Shown: one piece after another, positions 7,303 through 18,807 of the stretch
How the letters are laid out: each line of letters opens with the position of its first letter
Numbering within the stretch: the stretch's first letter is position 1
Assembly (NCBI RefSeq): GCF_022179805.1
Contig: NZ_BPUO01000018.1
Coordinates: 59,041 to 123,040 of the forward strand
DNA length: 64,000 nucleotides
Direction: 5' to 3'
DNA from: Cupriavidus pauculus
GTDB lineage: Bacteria > Pseudomonadota > Gammaproteobacteria > Burkholderiales > Burkholderiaceae
Translations under genes and position numbers: made by a program
The notes under the pieces: generated by a model
Told to the model about the DNA's origin: nothing
The model's database searches: none
Seen by the model: only the letters and a program-made list of their open reading frames with translations

Positions 7303-8475
7303 ATGCGCCCAGCCTTGCCGCAGTCGATCTCCTCTTGCGCGCCCGCCAGCACGGGCCGCCGCCGCGCCCTGCACATGCTGGGCGCGCTGTCAGGCTCCGT
7401 GGCACTGCCCGCATTCGCGCAGCCTGCCGGCCAGGTGCTGCGCCGCCAGTTCGTGGTGGGGCATCTGGTGGACCGTGCAGGTCCTCAGGCCGACCAGGCA
7501 CGCGACTATCTGGCCGGGGCCAAGGTGATGTTCGATGCGTTCAATGCGTCGCCGGCGACGAATGGCGGCCTGCGCATCGTGCACGTGGTGCGCGATGCCG
7601 ACGCATCGAACCCGCGCGCCGCCGCCTCGCAAGCGGTGGCGCTGGCCGACAACGAGCGCGCCGATGTGCTGTTCGGGCCCAGCGACAGCCTGCTGCCCAC
7701 GCTGGCCAGTGCGTCCGAACTGACACGGCGCGGTGTGCAGATCGTGGCGCCGCTGTCCGGCTTGGCCATGTCGGCCGACAACGTCTGGTTCACGCGCGCC
7801 GACTACCAGTCTGAACTCGACGCGGCTGTGCATCAGTTGCGCAGCTACGGGCTGTCCAGCATCGCACTTGCTGTTTCGCCAGATTTTGCGGCGGGCACGC
7901 TCGGCGCGGGTACGCCGTGGCTGGCCCGGCTGGAGAAGGACGTCGCCACGCGTGCGGTATCGCTGGATGGCAATTTCGACGACAGCGCGCGGCGCATTGC
8001 CGCAGCGCGGCCCGGTGCCGTGATCGTGGCCGGCGATACGCTCGCCTACGGCAGCCTGGGGCGTGCGCTGGCTGCACGCAATTGGTACGGCTTCCTGGTG
8101 GGACTGTCGGCAGTCAGTCCTTCGTCGGCACGTGAAATCCTTGGTGCCAACTATGCGGGCGGCATGGTGGTAACGCAGATTGCACCGGGGCCGCAGGAGT
8201 CCACGCTGCGCGTGGTGAAGGAACACGTGGCACGCATGAAGCAGTACCTCGACGAACCGCCCTCGCCGGCCACGCTGGCTGGTTATATCGGTGCGGCGTG
8301 GCTGGTGCGTGCGGCGGCCGGCATGAAGGGCGCTGGTTCGGCCGAGCTGCGTCGGGCGCTGCAGGCGCGGGTTGATGTGGGGGATTTCACGCTGGACTTC
8401 ACGCGTGGGTTCCGGGGGTCGCAGTATGTTCAGCTTGCGGCGATTGGGAAGAGTGGATTGCCGCAGCGGGCTTGA
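7303..8475 (+). CDS. Orphan ABC transporter substrate-binding protein, LIV/type-I periplasmic fold
   Basis: 390 residues. The N-terminus has GRRRALHMLGALSGSVALPAFAQP, an export signal with an Arg cluster resembling a Tat signal, cleaved after AFA. The mature part begins LRRQFVVGHLVDRAGPQADQARDYLAGAKVMFDAFNA and continues with ADVLFGPSDSLLPTLASASELTRRGVQIVAPLSGLAM, the fold of LivK-like receptors. No permease or ATPase genes are adjacent, so it may feed another transporter or act as a sensor; the ligand is unknown. I chose the ATG at 7303 because it directly precedes the signal peptide. It is divergent from hemN across 243 bp that hold the ANR-type box. Confidence 0.8.
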   Translation: MRPALPQSISSCAPASTGRRRALHMLGALSGSVALPAFAQPAGQVLRRQFVVGHLVDRAGPQADQARDYLAGAKVMFDAFNASPATNGGLRIVHVVRDADASNPRAAASQAVALADNERADVLFGPSDSLLPTLASASELTRRGVQIVAPLSGLAMSADNVWFTRADYQSELDAAVHQLRSYGLSSIALAVSPDFAAGTLGAGTPWLARLEKDVATRAVSLDGNFDDSARRIAAARPGAVIVAGDTLAYGSLGRALAARNWYGFLVGLSAVSPSSAREILGANYAGGMVVTQIAPGPQESTLRVVKEHVARMKQYLDEPPSPATLAGYIGAAWLVRAAAGMKGAGSAELRRALQARVDVGDFTLDFTRGFRGSQYVQLAAIGKSGLPQRA

Positions 8476-8483
8476 GCTTCTTG

Positions 8484-8612
8484 CTCCCCTCTCCCACTTG
8501 TGGGAGAGGGGTTGGGGGTGAGGGTCGGCGGCTCTGCTTGCCGACATGTCGCGATTTGAACTGCTGGCCCTCTCCCCCGGCCCCTCTCCCGCTCTGCGGG
8601 AGAGGGGAGAAA
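8484..8612. repeat. Two-hairpin palindromic repeat (REP/BIME-like), copy A
   Basis: Two near-perfect hairpins frame a ~70-bp core. The first has arms CCCCTCTCCCA (8486-8496) and TGGGAGAGGGG (8501-8511). The second has arms CCCCTCTCCCGC (8581-8592) and GCGGGAGAGGGG (8596-8607). The core shares GGTTGGGGGTGAGGG, CTGCTTGCCGA and ATTTGAAC with copy B at 21.07 kb. It lies between convergent genes and may end both transcripts or protect their 3' ends. Confidence 0.85.
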
Positions 8613-8627
8613 ACAAGGGGCCAAAAA

Positions 8628-9926
8628 TTAAGCGCGCGGTAGCGTGATGCTGACGCGCAGGCCGCCTTCGGGGCGGTTCGACAACTTCAATTCCCCGCCA
8701 TGGCGCGCCACGATGTCGGCGGCAATAGCCAGGCCCATGCCTACGCCCCCAGTGGCGCGGCTGCGCGACGATTCCACGCGATAGAACGGTTCCAGCACGC
8801 GCTGCAATTCGGCCGGCGGAATCCCAGGCCCGTTGTCGCATACGTCGATCGACACGCGTTCGGGGCTGTCGGCCAGCACGATGTGCGCGGCGCCGCCGTA
8901 GCGGTGCGCATTCTCCACCAGGTTGACCACCGCGCGGCGCAGTTCGGCCGGGTATGCCAGCAACGGCGCGGCCTCGCCGGACAGGCGCACGTCCTGGCCG
9001 ATCTCCTGCGCATCGTCGACCACGGCCTGCAGCAATGCCAGCACGTCCACACGCTGGCGTGGGCCGGCGCCATCGTCGCGGTCGCGCAGGTAGTACAGCG
9101 TGGCGTCGATCAGGCCGTTCATCTCGGCCAGGTCCTGACGCAGGCGGTAGCGCACGTCGTTGTCCTCGATGCGCTCGATGCGCAGGCTCATGCGCGTCAA
9201 TGGCGTGCGCAGGTCGTGCGATACCGCCGCCAGGAAGCGCGACTGCTGCGCGAGCTGGGTGCGGATACGCTGCTGCATCAGGTTCAGCGCATGCGTGGCA
9301 TCGCGCGCTTCGGCGGGGCCGGTTTCCTCGTCCAGCGGTGGCGCGTGAACGTCCTGCGCCAGCCGGTTGGCGCCACTGGCCAACTGCTGCACGGGCCGCG
9401 CCAGCAGCCGCGCGCCCACCCACGACGCAATCAGGATGGCCGCGAGCTGGAACAGCAGGCCCAGGTGCGGCGGCCAGATGCCTCGGATATGAAAACCGGG
9501 CTGCAGGCCGGGTGGACGATCGAAGTGGCGAGGCTCGCCGAACGGATCGCCACGCAGCGGCGGGCCATCGAAATCAAACGGCTCGTTGCCGCGCATGCCT
9601 GGGGGCGGACCGTGCGGCCGGTCGGGCATGAAGACGCCTTCGAGCGGATGCGGCGGTGGCCCGTTGGGCAGCAACTGGCCGGCCGCTTCGGCGTCGGATG
9701 CCGCGCGCCGCATGCGTTCCATGTAGCGCTCCGAGCCGGGGCGCGGAAACACGCTTTCGATCACGGTCACGCCCAGCACGTGTACGGCCAGCATGATGGC
9801 GGTCATCACGAAGAACAACCGCATGAACATCGAGTTGAACCGGCGACGACGGGCCGGTTCGACGGCGCGCGGATCGGGCCGCACCACCGAAGCACCGTCG
9901 GCGGACGGCGGGGTCGGACCAGCCAT
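8628..9926 (-). CDS. Sensor histidine kinase (EnvZ-like, HAMP-HisKA-HATPase)
   Basis: 432 residues. TM1 is at about 33-55. An unusual periplasmic segment (about 56-150) is rich in Pro, Gly, His, Met and Asp. TM2 is at about 153-175, then HAMP to ~230. The H box is AAVSHDLRTPLTRMS (His237), the N box NLVENAHRY (~336-344), G1 DNGPGI and G2 GVGMGL. It autophosphorylates and passes phosphate to the response regulator encoded immediately upstream (4-bp gap, same strand, regulator first). The signal is unknown; the Met/His-containing sensor segment could bind a metal, which is only inference. Confidence 0.93.
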   Translation of the reverse strand: MAGPTPPSADGASVVRPDPRAVEPARRRRFNSMFMRLFFVMTAIMLAVHVLGVTVIESVFPRPGSERYMERMRRAASDAEAAGQLLPNGPPPHPLEGVFMPDRPHGPPPGMRGNEPFDFDGPPLRGDPFGEPRHFDRPPGLQPGFHIRGIWPPHLGLLFQLAAILIASWVGARLLARPVQQLASGANRLAQDVHAPPLDEETGPAEARDATHALNLMQQRIRTQLAQQSRFLAAVSHDLRTPLTRMSLRIERIEDNDVRYRLRQDLAEMNGLIDATLYYLRDRDDGAGPRQRVDVLALLQAVVDDAQEIGQDVRLSGEAAPLLAYPAELRRAVVNLVENAHRYGGAAHIVLADSPERVSIDVCDNGPGIPPAELQRVLEPFYRVESSRSRATGGVGMGLAIAADIVARHGGELKLSNRPEGGLRVSITLPRA

Positions 9927-9930
9927 GCCG

Positions 9931-10665
9931 TCAGTGCTCCACGTTGCCGGTGAAGACGTAGCCCTCGCCGCGCACGGTGCGGATCAGCGACGAATCGCGC
10001 GGATCGTCGCGCAGCTTCTGGCGCAGGCGCGACACCAGCAGATCGATACTGCGGTCGAACACGTCGAGGTCGCGGCCGCGCGCATTGTTGATCAGCATCT
10101 CGCGGTCGAGCACGCGATTCGGATTCTCGATGAACGTGAGCAGCAGCCGGAATTCGGCGTTGGACAGCGGCACCACGGTTTCCTCGGCATCCACGAGCTG
10201 GCGCAGCGTGGTGTTCAGGCGCCAGCAGCCAAAGCGCATCTCGTGTCCCCCCGCCGTCGTGGCCGACGTGCGGCGCGTGTCGCCTCGGCTGCGGCGCAGC
10301 ACGGTGTGGATGCGGGCCACCAGCTCGCGCATTTCAAACGGCTTGGTCACGTAGTCGTCGGCGCCTACTTCAAGACCCACCACGCGGTCGGCCAGTTCGG
10401 CACGGGCCGTCAGCATGATCACGGGCATGTTGCCCTGCTCGCGGATCTCGCGGCACAGCGTCAGGCCGTTTTCGCCGGGCAGCGACAGGTCCAGGATCAC
10501 CAGGTCGTATTCCTGACGTCCCATGGCAGCGCGCATTGCCGCGCCACCCTCGGCGCCCTCGGCCTCCATGCCGAACGTGGCCAGGTATTCGGCCAGCATG
10601 GTACGGATCTGGGGATCGTCATCAACGATCAGCAGACGAACGGGCAGGTTGGAAGACAGGTCCAT
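9931..10665 (-). CDS. OmpR/PhoB-family response regulator
   Basis: 244 residues. The receiver domain has the acidic cluster VDDD (15-17), phospho-acceptor Asp59 in VILDLSLPG, and Lys108 in VTKPFE. A C-terminal winged helix ends with ARGRDLDVFDRSIDLLVSRLR and RTVRGEGYVFTG, typical of OmpR-type DNA-binding domains. The ATG at 10665 is favoured over upstream in-frame starts because the family sequence begins there (PVRLLIVDDDPQ). Its kinase partner follows after 4 bp. Inverted repeats at 10754-10785, about 90-120 bp upstream of the start, are candidate operator sites. The regulon is unknown. Confidence 0.93.
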   Translation of the reverse strand: MDLSSNLPVRLLIVDDDPQIRTMLAEYLATFGMEAEGAEGGAAMRAAMGRQEYDLVILDLSLPGENGLTLCREIREQGNMPVIMLTARAELADRVVGLEVGADDYVTKPFEMRELVARIHTVLRRSRGDTRRTSATTAGGHEMRFGCWRLNTTLRQLVDAEETVVPLSNAEFRLLLTFIENPNRVLDREMLINNARGRDLDVFDRSIDLLVSRLRQKLRDDPRDSSLIRTVRGEGYVFTGNVEH

Positions 10666-10753
10666 GGTGAAGATAGTGACGAAATACGAGGGAAGACGCC
10701 CGGAAGCGATCGGCCAATGTACCAGTCGCGAGATTACAGGCGATGCCGGCTTT

Positions 10754-10785
10754 GTATCAATCCTGATACGTGCATCGGGATGCAC
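10754..10785. promoter_or_regulatory. Paired inverted repeats upstream of the two-component operon
   Basis: GTATCA-ATCC-TGATAC (10754-10769) is immediately followed by GTGCATC-GG-GATGCAC (10770-10785), two adjacent perfect palindromes upstream of the regulator start at 10665. They may be regulator binding sites; nothing in the sequence proves which protein binds. Confidence 0.35.
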
Positions 10786-10826
10786 ATGGCGTGGTGCTGG
10801 GGGATCGACGCCGGTCGGCAGGCGGA

Positions 10827-10862
10827 AAAATACGCTCCCGGTGCTGCCGCATCCGGGAGCGT
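10827..10862 (-). terminator. Intrinsic terminator downstream of rep
   Basis: Arms ACGCTCCCGG (10832-10841) and CCGGGAGCGT (10853-10862) form a 10-bp stem with an 11-nt loop. Read on the minus strand it is followed by a run of five T. It lies about 170 bp past the rep stop. Confidence 0.7.
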
Positions 10863-11031
10863 TCAACAGGGAAGAAGCCGGGCTCGCATGCGCCCAGCCG
10901 CACCGCTACCGAAGGGCGGGCGCGGTGCGTCGCAGGAACGCCGAGGCGTTCATACGCGACGGCAATCGTAGTGAGCCGGCATGCCGGAGTCTTGTCGGGC
11001 TTGTATCAACCCGATGAGTCAGTGGCCGCGA

Positions 11032-13119
11032 TCAGCCAGCGGCAGGCTTGTTGAGCAGCGCCTTCAGGCCGGCGAGCCGGTCCTTCGGGCTCATCGCCGG
11101 GGCGTCTTCCTGCGGCGCGGGGCCATCGTCGAGTTTCATCTCGGCGATGAAGCGCGACGGGTCGACCGAATAGGTTTCGCGAGCGCGCTTGCGCTTCTTG
11201 CACCAGCTGATCTGCAGGCTGCGCTGTGCACGCGTGATGCCCACATACATCAGGCGGCGTTCTTCCTCGATCTTCTCGTCGCCCAGGTCTTCGTCCTCGC
11301 GCGTATGGGGCAGGATGCCCTCCTCCACGCCCACCAGGAACACGTGCGGATACTCCAGGCCCTTCGACGCGTGCAGCGTCGACAGCCGCACGGCGTCCGG
11401 ATCTTCCTCGCGGCCTTCGAGCATGCTCATCAGCGCCACGGTCTGCGTCAGTTCCAGCAGGTTCTTGCCTTCGTCGCCCAGCCCATCGGCCGTGTCAAAG
11501 CCAGTGGCCTCGCCCTCGCCTTCCGCTTCGGGCCGCGTGCCCTTGCGCTTGAGCCAGTCCAGGAATTCGAGCGTGTTCGTCCAGCGCGACTGCGCCTGGC
11601 GCTCGTCGAACGTGTCGTACAGATAGGCCTCGTAGTGGATGCCTTCCATCAGGTCGTCCAGCACCACGGTGGCCGGGTCCTTGGACGCGCGGTCGGCCAG
11701 CCGCACCATCGATTCGCAGAACGTGCGCAGCGGCTCCAACTGGCGCGGCTGCAGCTTGGCTTCGATGCCGCCCATCATCGCGGCCTCGAACAGCGACACC
11801 TTGGCCTGGCCCGCAAACGTACCCAGTGCTTCGAGCGTGGTGTTGCCAACGCCCCGGCGCGGCGTGGTGATGGCGCGGATGAACGCGGGATCGTCATCAG
11901 GATTGGCGATCAGGCGCAAGTACGCGCAGATGTCCTTGATCTCGGCCTTGTCGAAGAAGCTCTGCCCGCCGGAGAGCACATACGGAATGCGCTCGCGCCG
12001 CAGGATCTGTTCGAACAGCCGGGCCTGGTGATTGCCGCGATAGAGAATGGCGTAGTCGCGAAACTGCGCGCGGCGCTCGAACTTGTGGGCCGACAGCCGG
12101 AACACCACCGATTCGGCCTCGTGCTCCTCGTCGTTCATCGGATGCACGGCGATGGGGTCGCCCATGCCGTGTTCCGACCACAGCTTCTTGTCGAACAGCT
12201 TCGGGTTGTTGGCGATCACCGCGTTGGCCGCTTCCAGGATGCGCACGGTCGAGCGGTAATTCTGTTCCAGCTTGACGACCTTCAGGTCCGGAAAGTCGGT
12301 CTGCAGCAGGCGCAGGTTGTCGAGCGTGGCGCCGCGCCAGCCGTAGATGGCCTGGTCGTCGTCGCCCACCGCCGTGAAGGCGGGCGCACGCAGGTGCGAT
12401 CCGCCGGCCAGCAGCTTCAGCAGCTGATACTGGCACGCGTTGGTGTCCTGGTATTCGTCGACCAGGAAGTAGCGCAGGCGGTTCTGCCACTTCAGGCGCA
12501 CCGCCTCGTCGCGTGCGAACAGTTCGGCAGGCAGGCGGATCAGGTCGTCGAAGTCCACGGCCTGGTACGCATGCAGCGTGGCTACATAGTTGCGATAGAC
12601 CAGCGCGGCCTGGTGCTCGTCGGCGTCCGCTGCCTGGGCAATCGCCGTCTCGGGGTCGATCATGCTGTTCTTCCAGAGCGAGATCGTGCTCTGCACGCTG
12701 CGGATCAGCTTCTTGTCGGTGGTGCCAAGCTGCTCCTGCACCAGTCCGAAACAGTCGTCCGAATCCATGATCGAGAACTGCGGCTTCAACCCGACATGCT
12801 CGGCTTCCATGCGCAAGATTTGCACGCCAAGCGAGTGAAACGTACAAACCGTCAGCTGCTTGAGTGGAATGCGCTTCCCTTCGCGCGTGGTCTTGCCTTC
12901 CATCAGCTTGGCAATGCGCTCCTGCATCTCCTTGGCCGCCTTGTTCGTGAACGTTACGGCGGCAATGTGACGCGGCTCGAACCCCTTGTCCTCGATCAGG
13001 TGGGCGATTTTCTGCGTGATGACACGCGTCTTGCCGGAGCCGGCGCCCGCCAGCACAAGGCAGGGGCCGTCCAGATAGCGGACCGCTTCGGATTGCGCGG
13101 CGTTGAGTCCGTGAGTCAT
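11032..13119 (-). CDS. rep: ATP-dependent DNA helicase Rep (UvrD/Rep family, SF1A)
   Basis: 695 residues; a 3'-5' DNA helicase acting at replication forks to remove obstacles and help restart. Motif I is LAGAGSGKT (residues 23-31), Ia TFTNKAAKEM, II DEYQDTN, III GDDDQAIYGWRGA, IV QNYRS, V TLHASKGLE(Y/F) and VI RRLMYVGITRA. Several segments match Rep better than UvrD or PcrA, notably IRSVQSTISLWKNSM, AVDFDDLIRLP and WQNRLRYFLVDEYQD, and the length is close to E. coli Rep (673). The start is set at the ATG at 13119 (MTHGLNAAQSEAV); no clear Shine-Dalgarno was seen. Confidence 0.9.
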   Translation of the reverse strand: MTHGLNAAQSEAVRYLDGPCLVLAGAGSGKTRVITQKIAHLIEDKGFEPRHIAAVTFTNKAAKEMQERIAKLMEGKTTREGKRIPLKQLTVCTFHSLGVQILRMEAEHVGLKPQFSIMDSDDCFGLVQEQLGTTDKKLIRSVQSTISLWKNSMIDPETAIAQAADADEHQAALVYRNYVATLHAYQAVDFDDLIRLPAELFARDEAVRLKWQNRLRYFLVDEYQDTNACQYQLLKLLAGGSHLRAPAFTAVGDDDQAIYGWRGATLDNLRLLQTDFPDLKVVKLEQNYRSTVRILEAANAVIANNPKLFDKKLWSEHGMGDPIAVHPMNDEEHEAESVVFRLSAHKFERRAQFRDYAILYRGNHQARLFEQILRRERIPYVLSGGQSFFDKAEIKDICAYLRLIANPDDDPAFIRAITTPRRGVGNTTLEALGTFAGQAKVSLFEAAMMGGIEAKLQPRQLEPLRTFCESMVRLADRASKDPATVVLDDLMEGIHYEAYLYDTFDERQAQSRWTNTLEFLDWLKRKGTRPEAEGEGEATGFDTADGLGDEGKNLLELTQTVALMSMLEGREEDPDAVRLSTLHASKGLEYPHVFLVGVEEGILPHTREDEDLGDEKIEEERRLMYVGITRAQRSLQISWCKKRKRARETYSVDPSRFIAEMKLDDGPAPQEDAPAMSPKDRLAGLKALLNKPAAG

Positions 13120-13423
13120 GAGGCAGGGGGATCGGGGCAGACGGAATGGCTTGCGGCGCACGTGCGATGCCGCGCGCCAAAGGCGTCGATCCTAACACGC
13201 TCATGGGGGCGAAAAACTCTGTCGGGCGGCGTCCGACAAGAGGCGTTTCAGGCTGGTAACAATCGTAAAGCGGGGGCACCCGGGGCATGGAGCTTGCCTC
13301 TTATCGGACACGACCGCACGGGTCCGGCGCCAGGCAGCGCGGCCGGTTCGGGAGACATCAACACAACAAATCGGAAACGATGATTTCGACGTCAACACGT
13401 TCGACGACAACAAGGAGCCAATC

Positions 13424-13648
13424 ATGAAGATGCTTCAAAGCCTGACGAAAGCCGCCCTGATCGGTGCCACGCTGGTGAGCTTTGCCGGTTGTGCGGACAT
13501 GACCCCGAAGCAGCGCAATACCGCCATCGGCGCGGGCGCAGGTGCCCTGGGCGGCGCCGTGCTGACCAATGGCAGCGCGCTGGGTACGATAGGCGGTGCC
13601 GCCGTGGGCGGCGTGGTCGGTAACGTCGTGACCAAGGACAACCGCTAA
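13424..13648 (+). CDS. Small glycine-zipper lipoprotein (OsmB-like)
   Basis: 74 residues. The signal peptide MKMLQSLTKAALIGATLVSFAGC ends in lipobox SFAGC (Cys23). It is followed by MTPKQRNTAIGAGAGALGG and a glycine-zipper hydrophobic stretch GGAAVGGVVGNVV, then a short polar tail. Small lipoproteins of this layout (OsmB/YMGG-like) sit in the outer membrane and are often stress-induced. AGGAG 7 nt before the ATG supports the start. It is alone between the divergent rep gene and the glycine riboswitch. Confidence 0.85.
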   Translation: MKMLQSLTKAALIGATLVSFAGCADMTPKQRNTAIGAGAGALGGAVLTNGSALGTIGGAAVGGVVGNVVTKDNR

Positions 13649-13732
13649 AGCCTGGAGGGCTGGTCTCGCCGGCCGGGGGAATTTAGGGACGGGGCCGGTC
13701 GCCGCCGTCGCGCTGGCCGTCAGGTTGGCGTT

Positions 13733-13760
13733 TGACAAAGGCAGACCGGTCCCGTACATT
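13733..13760 (+). promoter_or_regulatory. Sigma-70 promoter for the gcv riboswitch/operon
   Basis: TTGACA (13733-13738), a 16-bp spacer and TACATT (13755-13760) precede the first riboswitch aptamer by about 10 bp. Placement and sequence make it the likely start of gcvTHP transcription. Confidence 0.65.
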
Positions 13761-13770
13761 CTCGCGCATC

Positions 13771-13988
13771 CGGCCGGGAGAGCGCGCAGCAACTGCGCCG
13801 CCGAAGGGGAACTACCCAAAAACTCTCAGGCACCATGGACCGACCGGATCGGCATGCAACATGCACACGATGCATGCCGCACTCTGGAGAGCGACATCCG
13901 CCACTGCATTGACGCAGCGGTGAGCATGTCCACCGAAGGGGCGCACGCGGCAACGAGCCGCGTAATCTCTCAGGTATCGAGGACAGAG
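13771..13988 (+). ncRNA. Tandem glycine riboswitch upstream of gcvT
   Basis: Two glycine aptamers lie in series. Aptamer I (about 13771-13852) contains GGGAGAGC, GCCGAAGGGG and AACTCTCAGGCACCATGGAC. Aptamer II (about 13881-13988) contains CTGGAGAGCG, ACCGAAGGGG and AATCTCTCAGGTATCGAGGA. These are the conserved core elements of the glycine riboswitch class, which binds glycine. An intrinsic terminator follows directly, and gcvT comes next, so glycine should control read-through into the glycine cleavage genes (an ON switch in known examples). Confidence 0.95.
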
Positions 13989-14057
13989 GGGTCATCCGCC
14001 GCAGCGGATTGGTTGCGCATTTGCGCGGCCGAGCGTTGCGGCGGATGACCCTTTTTT
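13989..14057 (+). terminator. Riboswitch expression-platform terminator
   Basis: GGGTCATCCGCCGCA (13989-14003) pairs perfectly with TGCGGCGGATGACCC (14037-14051), followed by TTTTTT. It starts immediately after aptamer II, so aptamer folding can compete with the terminator stem. gcvT starts 23 bp after the T run. Confidence 0.92.
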
Positions 14058-14079
14058 CGTTTTCGATCCGAGGATACCC

Positions 14080-15207
14080 ATGACGCTCCAGGCAACGCCC
14101 CTCAATGCAATCCACCGCGCCCTCGGCGCCCGCATGGTCGACTTCGGCGGCTGGGACATGCCCGTCAACTACGGCTCCCAGATCGAGGAACACAACGCCG
14201 TGCGTGGCGATGCCGGCATGTTCGACGTCTCCCACATGTGCGTGGTGGACCTGCACGGCGCCCAGACCCGCACCTTCCTGCGCGGCCTGCTGGCCAATAA
14301 CGTGGACAAGCTGCAAACGCCGGGCAAGGCACTGTATTCGTGCATGCTCGACGAGAAAGGCGGCGTCATCGACGACCTGATCGTCTACTTCTTTGCCGAG
14401 GACCATTTCCGCCTGGTGGTGAACGCCAGCACGGCCATCGGCGACATCGAATGGATCCGCGCCCGCAACACGGCCACCGGCAGCGACGTGAAGATCACGC
14501 CGCGCCGTGGCGACGTAGCCCCCGAAGGCGCCGGCAAGCTGGCCATCGTGGCCGTGCAGGGTCCCAACGCCCGCGCCAAGGTCTACCAGGCATTCCCGTC
14601 CACCCAGCCCGCCGACGCGCTGAAGCCGTTCAACGCGCTGGTCGTGCAGGACCCCGAAATGGGCGAGCTGATGGTGGCGCGCACCGGCTATACCGGCGAA
14701 GACGGTTTCGAGCTGGTAGTGCCGGCCGAGAACGTGGCTGGCATCTGGGAAAAGCTGTCGGCCGCCGGCGTACGCCCGGCCGGTCTGGGCGCGCGCGACA
14801 CGCTGCGCCTGGAAGCCGGCATGAACCTGTACGGCCAGGACATGGACATCAATACCTCCCCGCTCGACGCGGGCCTGGCCTGGACCGTCGACCTGCAGAG
14901 CGAGCGCGACTTCATCGGCAAGTCGGCGCTGCAGGCCGGTGGCCAGAAGCAGACGTTCGCGGGCCTGATCCTGCGCGACAAGGGCGGCGTGCTGCGCGCG
15001 CACCAGAAGGTAGTCACCGCGTCCGGCGACGGCGAAATCACGAGCGGCACGTTCAGCCCCAGCCTGCAGCAGTCCATCGCCTTTGCGCGGCTGCCGAAGG
15101 ACGTGGCGCACGGCACCGACGTCCAGGTCGAGATTCGTGACCGCAAACTGACCGCGACTGTGGTTAAACTGCCGTTTGTGCGCAATGGCAAGGCACTCGT
15201 GAGCTGA
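14080..15207 (+). CDS. gcvT: Glycine cleavage system T protein (aminomethyltransferase)
   Basis: 375 residues. It takes the aminomethyl group from lipoyl-GcvH and forms 5,10-methylene-THF plus ammonia. Visible features are MVDFGGWDMPVNYGSQIEEH, DVSHM, the THF-region GYTGEDGFELVVP and the conserved GLGARDTLRLEAGMNLYGQD, with the GcvT C-terminal barrel after ~280. GAGG 6 nt before the ATG at 14080 supports the start. It is the first gene of the riboswitch-controlled gcvTHP run. Confidence 0.97.
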   Translation: MTLQATPLNAIHRALGARMVDFGGWDMPVNYGSQIEEHNAVRGDAGMFDVSHMCVVDLHGAQTRTFLRGLLANNVDKLQTPGKALYSCMLDEKGGVIDDLIVYFFAEDHFRLVVNASTAIGDIEWIRARNTATGSDVKITPRRGDVAPEGAGKLAIVAVQGPNARAKVYQAFPSTQPADALKPFNALVVQDPEMGELMVARTGYTGEDGFELVVPAENVAGIWEKLSAAGVRPAGLGARDTLRLEAGMNLYGQDMDINTSPLDAGLAWTVDLQSERDFIGKSALQAGGQKQTFAGLILRDKGGVLRAHQKVVTASGDGEITSGTFSPSLQQSIAFARLPKDVAHGTDVQVEIRDRKLTATVVKLPFVRNGKALVS

Positions 15208-15318
15208 GGCATCGCCCGGCTTCACATCCAACGGTCGCCCTTCCACCCGTCCGCTCGAGCCCAACCTGCTGCGGGCGGGTGAATGAAACAAGAAACACAC
15301 TGTATCCCGGAGAACCTC

Positions 15319-15699
15319 ATGAACTTCCCCGCTGACCTGAAGTACACCGAGTCGCACGAATGGGTGCGCGTCGAATCCGACGGCACGCTGACGATCGGCA
15401 TTACCGACCACGCACAGGACGCACTGGGCGACATCGTCTTCCTGGAACTGCCCGAAGTGGGCAAGTCGGTTGGCGCCGGCGACGCGCTGGCCGTCGTGGA
15501 ATCCGTGAAGGCGGCTTCCGACATCTACGCGCCGGTGGCCGGCGAAGTCATCGCCGTCAACGACGCCGCCTCGGCCTCGCCGGAGTCGGTCAACACCAAC
15601 GCCTTCGACGCCTGGCTGTTCAAGCTGAAGCCGGCCAACGCCGACGACGTGAACGGCCTGATGGACGTCAACGCCTACAAGGCCAGCGTCGGCGCCTGA
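15319..15699 (+). CDS. gcvH: Glycine cleavage system H protein (lipoyl carrier)
   Basis: 126 residues, the swinging-arm carrier of the glycine cleavage complex. The lipoylated lysine is Lys64 in VVESVKAASDIYAPVAGE. The family opening YTESHEWV is at residues 9-16. The start is the ATG at 15319, preceded by CCGGAGAACCTC. It lies 111 bp after gcvT and 78 bp before gcvP. Confidence 0.97.
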   Translation: MNFPADLKYTESHEWVRVESDGTLTIGITDHAQDALGDIVFLELPEVGKSVGAGDALAVVESVKAASDIYAPVAGEVIAVNDAASASPESVNTNAFDAWLFKLKPANADDVNGLMDVNAYKASVGA

Positions 15700-15777
15700 T
15701 TGCGCTGACCGTTTGATGCCGCGCGCGGCGGCCAGGCTGACCACCTGCCCGCCGCCCGCTCCACGAGATTCCTTGCC

Positions 15778-18705
<2,928 letters not shown>

Positions 18706-18765
18706 GCCCTCCGGCCGCGTCCGCTTGAAGTCCTTCATCCGCCGCATCGACGATGCGGTTCTGGC

Positions 18766-18785
18766 GGCGTGCCGGTAGGCACGCC
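18766..18785 (+). terminator. Stem-loop between gcvP and sdaA (weak terminator or processing hairpin)
   Basis: GGCGTGCC-GGTA-GGCACGCC is a perfect 8-bp stem with a tetraloop, followed only by GTCTTTG. The weak T tract suggests partial termination, so sdaA may be expressed by read-through from gcvP. Confidence 0.4.
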
Positions 18786-18807
18786 GTCTTTGTATCCGGA
18801 GTCAGCC

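Larger units (their letters stand above)
10666..11031. other. Intergenic region between the response regulator and rep
   Basis: 366 bp with no supportable gene. It contains a minus-strand terminator for rep (annotated separately), the inverted repeats at 10754-10785, and two copies of TTGTATCAA (10752-10760 and 11001-11009), each followed by a related CC-GAT segment. The promoter of the two-component operon should lie here. Confidence 0.6.
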
